Below are positions 33,398 through 43,591 of a stretch of 64,000 bases of DNA, one piece after another; within the stretch, counting starts at the first letter, position 1; each line of letters starts with the position of its first letter. The position numbers were made by a program, and so were the translations under genes. The notes under the pieces are model-generated. The model made no database searches and was not told where the DNA came from. It saw only the letters and a program-made list of their open reading frames with translations. The DNA comes from Chiridota heheva. Its lineage: Eukaryota > Echinodermata > Holothuroidea > Apodida > Chiridotidae. Where the stretch lies: assembly GCA_020152595.1 (NCBI GenBank), contig JAIGNY010003850.1, forward strand, positions 213,501-277,500, read 5' to 3'.

Positions 33398-34605
33398 TAG
33401 GCTTGGGCGATATTGAACATAATGCAATATCGATATATCGCCTGAAAAATATCGATAATATCGAAATGCAAATTATAGGACGTCATACGTAAGCTGTATG
33501 TACTGTTCTGGGCAAGGTAATCTCGTCTCGGCTCAAAAAATGTCAAGTAAAACTTTTTGTACAAATTAACAGAAATCACTGCAAAATATATACATATGAT
33601 CTTTAAATAAACACCCATTATGTTTAAAAATGTTCTTTACATGGTTTCTATCTCAAAAGATCAATCACAGAAACTTTGAAAAAGTTTAGGTCTTGGCATA
33701 TTCTTAAAAAAAAAAAAATGTTGTGGAACTGGTATTCAGGCCTACACTGTATGCCTTACAAAAATCGGCTCCAATTCTTCTTAAAATTTTATAACTCACT
33801 TACTTCTTATGAAAGTTGTACTAAAGAGGCATTATTTTGGTAGCATTATATGGACTTCTAGAAATTCAGAAGTCCATATATGATGCATATTATTGAATTT
33901 CTAGTCTGCTTCTATCATCGCACGAGTGTTGTCACTAAGGAGAAACAGTGGTAGATAGTATGTGTGTACATAGTAAAGTACTGTACAGTAGTGATACTGT
34001 GTGTGTATGTAGTTACTGCACTGTACATTATCTGATCGATCTGGCAAGACCAGTTTGTCACTTTTACTTTAGACTTTCTGAACAAACAAAATAGTGTGAA
34101 AAAACCTCATAATTTTGTCAGTAATTTGTCAATTAATGACTGTTTGATTTAAAAATTCAGATTCAGTATTCCTTTTGAGGAAACTTAACACGATGTTTGA
34201 GGATTCAACATCTTATGATTTTTGTTGTCTGAACATCGTAAGCCATCAAGTATAAAGTTGGAGTATTGCGCAATGCCTCTGTACTCCGCGAGTCAAGTGG
34301 TTTTTTGTTCATGGAAGGATTTTTGGGTAATTGTTATCACAATATTAATGTTTTAATAAAGTTTTCTCATAACTGACTGCCTGGAACTTTGATATAAATA
34401 AAATTTATTAACTTTTTGTGGCTGCTTAATAAAAAATACTTGGATGTTTGATAGTCATGTTTAGTTTTGTAATAGTTCATGTATTGTGTATTATTGAAGA
34501 AACATAATATCGATATGTCGATACGACCCTTGAACTCAATATCGGCCATATCGATATAGGTCAATATCGAAATATATCGAAATAGCGATCTATCGCCCAA
34601 GCCTA
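33398..34605. mobile_element. hAT-like element, 1208 bp, TSD GAAGGGGG
   Basis: TAGGCTTGGGCGATAT begins it and ATCGCCCAAGCCTA ends it (inverted). The 8-bp duplication GAAGGGGG is at 33390-33397 and 34606-34613. Subterminal zones are filled with ATCGATAT words. The interior is non-coding and includes a hairpin (TATATGGACTTCT...AGAAGTCCATATA) near 33850. Same family as 49177-50389 in reverse. 8-bp TSD and end type fit the hAT superfamily. Confidence 0.92.
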
Positions 34606-34699
34606 GAAGGGGGTTAATCAATTAGGAGCTGTGTTAGCTTATAAAATTATATACATTTTGTACCATGCTATTGCCTTATATAGCTTAATATATTCAAGT

Positions 34700-34862
34700 C
34701 ATTAAGGTCCTTATCCCCTGTTTTCATGGCACAAGCAGGTGAGAGTACATGACTCACCCTGGAAGGGACACCAGTCTATCGCAGGTTAACTCCCCAGCAG
34801 GGATGGTACTCATTTACAGCTGAGTGGACTTAAGCAAGTAAAGTGCCTTGCTCAAGGAACAA
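34700..34862. repeat. conserved-looking dispersed repeat (GCCTTGCTCAAGG type)
   Basis: Phrases such as ACCAGTCTATCGCAGGTTAAC, GGTACTCATTTACAGCTGAG and AAGTGCCTTGCTCAAGGAAC resemble a widespread metazoan repeat motif. Its class cannot be decided here. Confidence 0.35.
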
Positions 34863-34864
34863 TG

Positions 34865-34996
34865 CAGTGTGAACAGTGAAGTACCTTCCGCATACAAGCA
34901 TGATCGAAAATGTTCAAAGGAGAGCCACCAAATTTATCCACATTTGCGTAATCTGCCATATCCTGACAGGCTTAATAATTTGGAGCTACCAGCAAT
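34865..34996 (+). pseudogene. CR1-like LINE RT C-terminal part (5' half of an interrupted copy)
   Basis: Translation gives MIENVQRRATKFI, then after a one-base shift HLRNLPYPDRLNNLELPAI, the conserved sequence following RT in CR1-like LINEs. It stops at the (ATAAT) tail of the nested L2-like LINE and resumes at 36080. Confidence 0.8.
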
Positions 34997-36070
34997 TATA
35001 ATAATACTAATAATAATACATATATATAGCGTCCTTTCTATACAAGCATATTCAAAAACGCTTTACAAAGAATAACATGAAAACAATACATACTTAATTA
35101 CTAAAATAAACCATAAACAAATGTGTTTTGATTGATTTCAGAAACACGTGAAGACAATTAATTTTTCTTATTTGAAGTGGGAGATCATTCCACCAAAGTG
35201 GGCAGAGTCTGCAGAATGCCATACCCCCAGAGTAATACATAAAATATTGGGTACATTAAGCCAGACTGCAGATCTGTTTCTTAGATCATAAGTGGTGTTT
35301 GATGAAATTATAAAGTTTTAAAGATATTTTAGGACCATTTTATGCATACATTTAAAAACAAGAACAACTATTTTATATCTTATACTTATTTCAACCAGTA
35401 ACCAATGTAGTGAATATAAAAAGGGAGTAATATGGCAATATTTGTTTGATTTAGTTACAACACGTGCCACAAAATTCTGTAATTTTTGGACATTTTGAAT
35501 TAAGCAATGTGGCATACTAGCCAAGAGAGAGTTGCATTGGTCAATGTGTGAATGAACCAATGAATGAATTAGGGTCTCTGTTGCACTGTTTGTCAACATA
35601 TTTCTTATTTTATTAATGTTGTACAAATTTACAAATGCAAAGACCTGCATTTTTTCTAAAGTGCTGCTTTAAGTTTAAGTTGCTATCCAGCCACACTCCT
35701 AGATCACGAACACAATGGACAGCATTAACTAAACCACCACCTACTTTGACAGATTTTTGGGTCAATTTATTGAGTTGAAGAGTAGCGCCAAACAAAATAA
35801 CCTCCGTTTTGGCATCATTCATTTTAAGCTTGTTTCGAAGCATCCACCTTCTATCATCCTCTAGGCAGCTTTCCATTTTAGTAATAGCTTCTGATTTAGA
35901 AGAAGCACTTGTGATTTTAAAACTAAGCCACAACCTATGGTCATCAGCATACCCAGAGACATTAAGTGAATGCTTCTTAATCACACTGAAAATGGCTGAT
36001 GCATACAATGTAAAAAGTATGGGGCCACAACATGAACCTGGGGTACTGAAAAATGTATACATTTTTCAGA
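34997..36070 (-). pseudogene. L2-like LINE, 3' half of RT, 5'-truncated, inserted into another LINE
   Basis: On the minus strand a 149-residue frame contains GSCCGPILFTLYASAIFSVI, then SGYADDHRLW (intact YADD catalytic block), MESCLEDDRRWMLRNKLKMN, DAKTEVILFG and VRDLGVWLDSNL. After a frameshift near 35640 it continues INKIRNMLTNSATETLIHSL, DQCNSLLASMP and HITPFLYSLHWL, then LWWNDL text near 35200. The order matches L2-group LINEs. The 3' end carries an (ATAAT)n tract at 34997-35020, typical of such LINEs. It splits a CR1-like copy at 34865-34996/36080-36375. The 5' region, including endonuclease, is missing. Confidence 0.88.
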
Positions 36071-36079
36071 CGAGCATTA

Positions 36080-36375
36080 ACTTACAGAAAAGCAAGAGGT
36101 GATATGATGGTATATTAGTATAAGATGGTCTCACATATATATGATACAAAGTTGCAAAATTATTACCTATTCGTAATAATACTAGTAGAACAAGAGGTTC
36201 TAAAAACAGGAAAATTCTTCAATAACATTCATTCATCAGCGTTCAACATAATTTTTTTCTCCAATCGGATTTTTCAAGTTATGGAATAATTTACATGTAC
36301 CTAAGGAGGTCATGAAAGCATGCAATCTAAATTTGTTTAAGAACAGGCTGGATAAGCACTTAGTGTAATCGGGCT
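36080..36375 (+). pseudogene. CR1-like LINE 3' end (3' half of the interrupted copy)
   Basis: KSKRGDMMVY begins it (the RRxRGDxIxxYK block). After frame shifts, PIGFFKLWNNLHVPKEVMKA and NLNLFKNRLDKHLV correspond to the W-N-x-LP-x-x-V and FK-N-R-LDK blocks at the C-terminus of these RTs. Together with 34865-34996 this restores the order of one LINE once the L2-like insert is set aside. Confidence 0.85.
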
Positions 36376-37129
36376 TTGACACTTGACATTTCTAGGTCTG
36401 GAATCTTGGCTACTAGCCTTTGTCCCGGAAACATTAGGTATGACTCCTTAACCACTGCACCTCTTAATGCCGTATGGAGACCCGCTATTTTGATTCCGCT
36501 GCCATAATTTCTAGCAACTAATTATGAAATTATAATTTATTTAGCACAATTTTTAGAATTTGTTCACTGTTTCTGAATTATGATTGATTAGTTCCAAGAA
36601 TTCTGAATACTTTAAACTAAGTCATTATTTTTGATGACGGAACTGTTCTCATTTCTGCTGCAAGAGCCAGCATTTTGCAAAACAGGGATACCTCCATAGT
36701 CAAGAGTAACATTCACAACTTACGATCACATTACAGAGAAGAAACCAGTTAACCTATTTAGACCTTAATGACCACTCCCTTGCTGTATCAATTACAAATA
36801 ATGATTATCTGTGAGCAAAATAGTAATAGGAGCTTCCTGGAAGGCTTTATGTCAATATTTCCACAAATGTAATATAACCAAATTTTGTTATCAAATCTTA
36901 AGTTCATGGGTGTGTGTGATATACAAGGCAGGGGTCAAAATTTAAAATTGTCAGCCACTGCTCCACCAAACAGAACTTTCTCAAATAAAGATCAGATTTC
37001 ACTGTTCCAATTTTTTTGACAATAAGTTGTTATTGTGGAGGAGTTGATGATGTTGGAGGGGGTTGTTATGGGGTTGGAGGAGGAAAGGAATGATCTGAAG
37101 TTGAGGTTTAAAGGATAGGTTTAGAGGAT
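36376..37129. other. no gene seen
   Basis: Unassigned. A phrase at 36980-37015 (GATCAGATTTCACTGTTCCA) recurs near 11470 and 15450 and marks another dispersed repeat of unknown limits. Confidence 0.35.
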
Positions 37130-38120
37130 ATTGTACGCATATTAATGAAATTCAATGTTTTTACATCATGAACATGTACATATAACTAAAACACACTCAT
37201 CTTCAAACATGGGGTAACTGAAGTGAAGGTGATTGATATTATGAAGTTATCAGGCACTAACAAACAAAACCATTATGTTAACCAAGAAATGGCCCCTTGA
37301 GCAACATAAAAACCAGTTCCATGAAAAATCAGAAAGATTATTCATAGAAAATTGTAAAGATGATAAATGGGTTCTCGGATAATGGGAGTATGTAAACTGA
37401 CAAGAAATGGCAGGATGTTTATAACAGAAACTTCATAACAAAATAATTTGTAGTATGTTTGCTCAGGAGGGGTAATTTTGGAGTTAAGCGAGGACAGAGT
37501 GTAGAGCTCTCAAATGTCAAAGTTTATCTGTAAAGCCAATGACCATGTCCATTAATATGCATAGTGGGCAGGGCTTAACAAGATTTTGTTGAAAAGAGCT
37601 TGTAAGCATGGTATCTCAAGACTATCTTAAGAAGTAAACTGGATTCATGTCATATTTTGTATACAGATAGCCCATGGTCTACAGATGTGCCCTATTGTTT
37701 TTGGCCGTGATACCATGCAGATTAATGAGTAGGCTGGGCTCAATATAAAACAAATTAAATGCTCTATGGACTGTTGTACACAGATAGTCCATGGTCTGTA
37801 AAGTGCCCTATTGTTTTTATTGATGGCATTCATATTAATTTGTTGACGGGCCTTAATGTAAAAATCTTGAAATGTTCATATTTTAGCTATCACATGTCTG
37901 TTTCGTTTCATATTATAATTTTAGCTAGTTTGTACATGTTCATTTTATAAAAAATTGAATTTCATTAATATGCAGAGTGGGTGGGGCTTAATATGATTTT
38001 GCTAAAAGCTTGTAAACAAGATATCTCAAATATATCATGATATGCAATGACTTAAACAGTTAATACAAAATCAATCAGCTTAAGAAAAAAAAGCATCGGA
38101 ACCACAGAACCTTTTGGGAC
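37130..38120 (-). mobile_element. family D element, reverse orientation
   Basis: Ends at GCATCGGAACCACAGAACC (38095), the reverse of the left end of the copies at 7848 and 30675. Contains CATGGTCTACAGATGTGCCC, ATTAATATGCATAGTGGGCAG and TACATCATGAACATG in reverse module order. Confidence 0.7.
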
Positions 38121-38124
38121 TGGT

Positions 38125-38775
38125 TTATTATATTCCCATAGTTTCTTGTAATATTACCATGTTTTTTTGGTAATATTCCTATAAGTTTTTTTGTTGTAAT
38201 ATTCCCATGCCATTTTGTAATATTCCCTTGGTTTTTTTGAAAATGTTTATTTGAAAGAGCATACTTGTAGAGCCAATTTGGTACAAAAATCAGGTTTATA
38301 TCATTTTCCGTTCAGGAAATATGGACTTTTAAAGATTTCCCAATTGCATTTTAAAGGTTTTGTACAGTATGATGAATTCATGTTTGATGAGACAATGTTT
38401 ATGTATTTCTTTGAACATTAATTGGTTGTTTCTGTATGATTAGAAACAATTTTCAAAAGTTATTGAAGTAAAGTATATTTGACAATGTATATAAAGACCT
38501 AACTTTCATCAATTTATTTTTCTAGCAGGTTTTACTAATAAAAAAGGACGATAGATTTTAATGAGATACAGTACATCAACTTTGTGGGAGATTGTGTTGC
38601 TGTGATGTCATACTAAGCCTTTTCCTATTCTTTTATTGGCATTACTTGTAAACCTGAAAAATTTGAATATCACCTGGTAGGAATAACATATTAACATGAT
38701 ATTCATACTAAATTGTTTATATTTTTTTCTCTTTTTTGTAAAAAGTTACAAACAAACATGGGAATATTCCTTTAA
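38125..38775 (+). mobile_element. family H element
   Basis: Tandem AATATTCCCATG units at 38130-38230 followed by the body shared with 13690-13990. The right end AACATGGGAATATTCCTTTAA is inverted relative to the left end seen at 13580. TTAA-type terminus; no ORF. Confidence 0.65.
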
Positions 38776-38820
38776 ACCAACCATTCAATGACCAGCAGGG
38801 ACCTGATAAGGCCATTCTAT

Positions 38821-38937
38821 AGTTTACCACACATGTAACAGCTGGACAATGCCCCAATACCATCTATCACTATTCCACAGTCTACCACACATGTAACAGC
38901 TGGACAATGGCCCAATACCATCTATCCTATCTTCAAG
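38821..38937. repeat. two-copy tandem repeat, 58 bp
   Basis: CCACACATGTAACAGCTGGA followed by CAATACCATCTATC occurs twice, 58 bases apart. Confidence 0.85.
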
Positions 38938-39019
38938 CTTGCTGCAACAGCAGCATGTATCATTGTTTGCTTCACCATCATCATGGAAGGCCAACAAATT
39001 GTCCATTGTTTTGTGTACT

Positions 39020-39545
39020 TCCCACACACCCACTTATTAGTATGCATGCTATCAGCACCAAAAAACCCAAAAAAGGCACATCTACAAACCATGGGCTTTC
39101 TGTGTACCGAATATGACATGAATCAAGATTACCATTTTTTAAATACTGTGTTTACAAGCTCTTTTTAGCAAAATCATATCAAGCCCCGCCTACTACGCAT
39201 ATTAATGAAATTCAACGTTTTTACATAATGAGCATGTACACATCAGCTAACATTATAATTACACCAATTATAAAACAAAACAGATATGCAGTTGTTAAAA
39301 TATGAACATATCAAGATTTTTACATTATGCCCCACCTACTCATTAATATGCATGACATCACCATCAAAAACAATAGGGCACATCTAGGGTTCATGGGCTA
39401 TCTGTTTACCAAACATGACATAAATCCAGTTTACTGTTCTTGAGATATCGCGTTTACGAGCTGGCCTCACACACACACATATACATACACACGCCATCAT
39501 GACCGCATAGGTTCCTAATGCTATCGCATCAGAACCAAAATTCTC
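39020..39545 (+). mobile_element. family D element, 5'-truncated
   Basis: Contains the terminal two modules (CATGGGCTTTCTGTGTACCG, ATTAATGAAATTCAACGTTT, GAGATATCGCGTTTACGAGC, ACACATATACATACACACGCC) and ends GCATCAGAACCAAAA. Confidence 0.7.
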
Positions 39546-39786
39546 AAAGGTACAGTACTTGGAAGTTACAATAATCAAGACCAAACATTCTCTCACAATC
39601 ATGGAATGTGGGAATAAGTAAGCTTGGTTGGTGAGATATTATGGCACCATGATGACATCAATGGCCAAAATAAGATCAACGAAGGAGAAAGGAGGGAGAG
39701 TAGGTAGGAAAGACAGTTTAGATCATGAGGGAAAGGGGGTCAGATGTCGATGTAGTAGTCGATGTAATAAATCAAATCAATTTTAC

Positions 39787-39871
39787 CTGCTGCTCCTCCC
39801 CCTCCGAGAGCGGACCACGGAGGGTTCTTCGTTCCTCCTCCATACTGAGACATGTTGTTGGATGTCTTTGT
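39787..39871 (-). CDS. internal exon encoding TKTSNNMSQYGGG... Gly/Ala-rich segment
   Basis: Minus-strand acceptor TTGCAGTTTTTAG precedes ACAAAGACATCC; donor GCAGCAG|GTAAAA follows. The 85-nt exon reads TKTSNNMSQYGGGTKNPPWS then ALGGGGAA plus one base. An alternative acceptor eight bases upstream would add an in-frame stop, so the nearer AG is preferred. It leaves in phase 1, and the exon at 16063-16310 begins with two bases completing a Gly codon, so the two can be consecutive exons of one gene. Codons are GC-rich relative to the flanking introns. Product not recognised; a disordered region is likely. Confidence 0.6.
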
Positions 39872-40459
39872 CTAAAAACTGCAAAAACGAAAAAAAAAGA
39901 TCAGTGACAGCTTTTCCTGAAAGATTTTGAAAATTAGTGCCAAGCATCTCCTTGCATGAAGCCTTCTCCATTCTTATTTACAGAAAATATGATCCAACCC
40001 CTACTGTGCAGATTTAATGACTATCAATTTCTACCTAACTGAAGAAAAGGTTTTTGCACAAAGTCTGCAATAACACTGATTAACAGTACTTGGGAGTGTC
40101 CTTCAAAATTGACCTCAAAGTGACCTCACAAATATTATTATAATTCCCAAATTCCCAAATTTACATTGAGACTAATAAATTTCAAAGAGACAGCCAAATA
40201 ATATCCTTTTGAACTTTTCAGATTTTATGATGACAACTTACCTATAGATCCTAAACTAACATTAGGACCAGAAGACAGACACTGTATTGTGACAACAGAA
40301 GACAGACACTTTATTGTGACAGTGACACACACACTGCATTTTGATGATAACTTTTCAAATTGATTTAAAACTTAGCCTTTATAAGAAACAACTTGATGGT
40401 GCCAATTAAACACGTATTGGAGCTTTAATATCGTTTGAATATGTGAAAAGTGTTTTAAA
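39872..40459. other. no gene seen; small 27-bp duplication
   Basis: AGAAGACAGACACTGTATTG and AGAAGACAGACACTTTATTG lie 27 bases apart near 40270-40320. Otherwise unassigned intron-like sequence. Confidence 0.45.
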
Positions 40460-41575
40460 AAACTTAAGCCTTAACAGCAATATGATGCAAATTTTATTGA
40501 CAATGTTTGCTTTTGAGTAAATTTGAAATCATAAACAGACATACTAACAGCAAAATACTGTTGTATAAAATCCAGGAACACTTAAAGTCCACTTTAAACC
40601 AACCTATACCACAGAGGCAACCAACCAAGGTATAAAGGCAAACGTTGATGACATTAATGTCGAGATGGGTGAGTTCCAAGCCAAAGATAAGATATAAATA
40701 ATGCTGTGTCAAAGATTAAAGATGGAAAAGCACCAGGAGTTGATGGAATAAGCATTGAAATGTGGAAAGGTTTGACAGGGGAGACTTTAAACTACATTAT
40801 TCAACCAAATTTTAGATACAGAAGAAGTGCCAGACGCATGCACAAAAAAAAAGCATTATAACTATTATACCAAAGAAAGGTTACCTGACAATGTGTGACA
40901 ACTACACAGGTATAGCCTTAATACCAACAACAAGTAAAATATTTAGAAAGATATTGATTGACAGGCTACATAGTGCAATAGATACCAAACCTTTTATGAT
41001 CAAACTGGCTTTAGGAGTGGCAGAGGATTTACTGAACAAACATTCACACTCAGAAATATAATAGAACAATGCTTGAACAAAAAGCCACAGTGTACCTCAA
41101 CTTCATTGATTTTCAGGAGGCGTTTGACAGTCTAGACAGAAGCATGCTGTGGAAGAATATGGCTCATTATGGGATACCCATGAAATACACAAATATTATA
41201 CAGAACTGGTATGATGGCAGCAAATGTGCAGTGTTACATGTAAGTGATGGGGAACTATGAGACAAGTAATCTGTGAAAACCAAGGAAAAACAATGTGTAA
41301 TGTCTAGTTTCCTCTTTATACTTACTATTGACTGGGTGATGAAAATTAGTACACAAGGACGAAGAAATGGAAGTTATTTACAGCCTAGACAATCTTGACT
41401 ACGCTGATGATATTGCACTTATTTCTAGCACCAAAGAACAACTCCAAGACAAAACAAGCAAACTATAAGCAGGTAAAATGGTTGGTCTGAAAATTAATGA
41501 AAAAGACGAAGATCGTGCGCATTAACAACAAAACTAATAAAACAATTAAAGTTGCAAATGCAGACCTAGTCTGCT
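40460..41575 (+). pseudogene. RTE-like LINE endonuclease-RT fragment
   Basis: Translated blocks in order, with several frameshifts: AVSKIKDGKAPGVDGISIEM, ITIIPKKG, YTGIALIPTTSKIFRKILID, QTGFRSGRGFTEQTFTLRNI, then in the 63-residue frame at 41069 YLNFIDFQEAFDSLDRSMLW and HYGIPMKYTNIIQNWY, then VMKIST, LDYADDIALISSTKEQLQDK (intact YADD) and GLKINEK. This is the RT type with INFIDF-x-x-AFDS and IDWVM blocks common in invertebrate genomes (RTE-like; clade not fixed). The 5' part is duplicated at 44960. The 3' end is replaced by a hAT-like remnant from about 41575. Confidence 0.85.
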
Positions 41576-42258
41576 TTCTAGTCAGCTTCAATCATCGCAT
41601 GAGTGTTGTCACTCAGAAGAAACAATGGTAGCAGTATAGTAAAGTACTGTACAGTAATACTGTGTGTATGTAGTTACTGCACTGTACATTATCTGATCGA
41701 TCTGGCAAGACCAGTCTGTCACTTTTACTTTAGGCTTTCTGAACAAACAATATAGTGAGAAAAACCTCATAGTTTTGTCAGTAATTTGCAAATAATGACT
41801 GTTTGATATAAATTCAGATTCAGTATTCCTTTTGAAGAAACTTAACACGATGTTTGATGATTCAACATCTTATGATTTTTGTTGTCTGAACATTGTAAGC
41901 CATTAAGTATAAATTGAATTCTTGCATACTGCCTCTGTACTCCGCGAGTCAAGTGGTGTTTTGTTCATGGAAGGATTTTTGGGTAATTGTTATCACAATA
42001 TTAATGTTTTAATAAGTTTTATTAAAACTGACTGCCTGAAACTTTTGATATAAATGAAATTTATTAACTTTTTGTGGCTGTTTAATAAAAAATACTAGGA
42101 TGTTTGATAGTCATGTTTAGCTTTTTAATAGTCCATGTATTGTGTATTATTGAAAAAACATAATATAGATATATCGATACAACCCTTAAACTCAATATCG
42201 GCCATATCGATATAGGCCAATATCGAAATAAACTGAAATATCGATATATCGCCCAAGT
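41575..42258. mobile_element. hAT-like element remnant (one end only), TAGGCTTGGGCG family
   Basis: Collinear with 33910-34605: GTCAGCTTCAATCATCGCAT, ACTGCACTGTACATTATCTG, GGCAAGACCAGTCTGTCACT, TCAATATCGGCCATATCGAT, ending ATATCGCCCAAG. The left TIR and about half the interior are missing. It directly abuts the RTE-like pseudogene. Confidence 0.8.
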
Positions 42259-42432
42259 CAATTTATATATGATCATATATATTACGATCAAAAATGACAG
42301 CTCTACTACTGATACTATATAAGCCAGACCCTAGTTTGATTTAAAAAGGGGCAGGGTGCTAGACTTGTTGAGGGGCACATTAATGCATGTGCTAAGCCTC
42401 GAGTCTTTTCAGTATAGAGATCTGGGGCCTCC

Positions 42433-42541
42433 TTAACCCTTACTCTACCAGCACTTTTTTGAAAATGCGCTCGGGAGGCGAGGCCAAAGACGGGGCACCC
42501 AAAACGGCGATAATATCGCCGCGTGGTAGAGTAAGGGTTAA
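42433..42541. mobile_element. 109-bp family A-type MITE (array unit 1)
   Basis: TTAACCCTTACTCTACCA at left and TGGTAGAGTAAGGGTTAA at right. Near the right end is GGCGATAATATCGCC, a 15-bp palindrome shared with long family A elements. It appears to be an internal-deletion derivative of family A. Confidence 0.88.
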
Positions 42542-42665
42542 TCAAGGCGTGATTATTGAAGGGTCCTCTGTCTTCCTGGCAGAAGAGTCCAGCCCCTTTC
42601 GCTTTCGTGACCCGCCCACCGGGATCATGCTGCCTATATTTTCGGTTGGCGATATCGCGGATTGA

Positions 42666-42775
42666 TTAACCCTTACTCTACCAGCACTTTTTGAAAATGC
42701 GCTCGGGAGGCGGGGCCAAAGACAGGGGGCACCCAAAACGGCGATAATATCGCCGGCGTGGTAAGTAAGGGTTAA
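42666..42775. mobile_element. family A-type MITE (array unit 2)
   Basis: Same termini as unit 1; the right TIR has lost two bases (GGTAAGTAAGGGTTAA) and a G is inserted after the palindrome. It is separated from unit 1 by a spacer of about 124 bases (GGTCCTCTGTCTTCCTGGCA, GTGACCCGCCCACCGGGATC). Confidence 0.88.
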
Positions 42776-42904
42776 TCAAGGCGTGATTATTGAAGGGTCC
42801 TCCGTCTTCCAGGCAGAAAAGTCGGGGCCCCTTCCGCTTTCGTGACCCGCCCACCGGGATCATGCTGCCTATATTTTCGGGTTGGCGCATATGTCGCGGG
42901 TTGA

Positions 42905-43013
42905 TTAACCCTTACTCTACCAGCACTTTTTTGAAAATGCACTCGGGAGGCGGGGCCAAAGACGGGGCACCCAAAACAGCGATAATATCGCCGCGTGGTA
43001 GAGTAAGGGTTAA
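42905..43013. mobile_element. family A-type MITE (array unit 3)
   Basis: Same termini, with GCGATAATATCGC retained. It follows a second copy of the 129-base spacer, so MITE plus spacer forms a tandem unit of about 235-240 bases. Confidence 0.88.
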
Positions 43014-43591
43014 GGCTTAATCCCATGGTGAAAAAGCTCTGGGATTTTAGCTATAATTATACCTCAGAATGAAACTATTCTGGTTGATAAAGACCATTCA
43101 TGAGCCAAACAGGGCAATTGCTTATTACACTATTATTCTGTGTTCTGTATCCATGTAAGGTATTCATTCATGAGGTTAAATTAGATGATTAAGTTAAAAA
43201 ATATATATATATAAAAAACAAATCTAAAAAAAAAAAAATTCTGAGGGGCAGGGCGGACCCCAGGAAAAAAGGCAGGCCCACGGAGGGGCAGGGCCGGCCG
43301 CCCCAGTGAAACAGCAAAGCTAGGGGTATGTAAGCTGTGATTACCCTAATCAAAATACACCAGAATATTCTGCAACTAAAACAGCTGTTATTATAAACTT
43401 CTTTTTCATAACATCAACAAACTGACAGGAGAGAAATTCTAAACATCTGTGTGGAAGTCCCACAAGTGCTCATTTTAATGATTTAAAAAGTAAGTTCAGA
43501 AGTTAAACATGCTTGCTTTAAACGAAAGAGGACAAGAAATAAGAAAACCATTATGAAGAAAAGTATTCCATTTTGATATTTACAGTATGAC

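Larger units (their letters stand above)
42325..43330 (-). mobile_element. family C element, 1006 bp, TSD TAAGC, carrying three nested MITEs
   Basis: Left end CAGACCCTAGTTTGATTTAAA and right end AAACAGCAAAGCTAGGGGTATG are the C termini in reverse order. TAAGC lies at 42320-42324 and 43331-43335. The extra length compared with the 370-bp forms at 8052 and 56951 comes mainly from the MITE array at 42433-43013 together with C interior sequence (CATGAGCCAAACAGGGCAAT). Confidence 0.85.

Noticed and set aside
35613-36062. active reverse transcriptase gene
   Set aside because: The YADD block is intact, but the copy is 5'-truncated, frameshifted near 35640 and lacks endonuclease sequence.
42459-43020. 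ORFs of 64-79 residues on both strands
   Set aside because: Generated by the tandem MITE-spacer array; the same peptide recurs with each unit.
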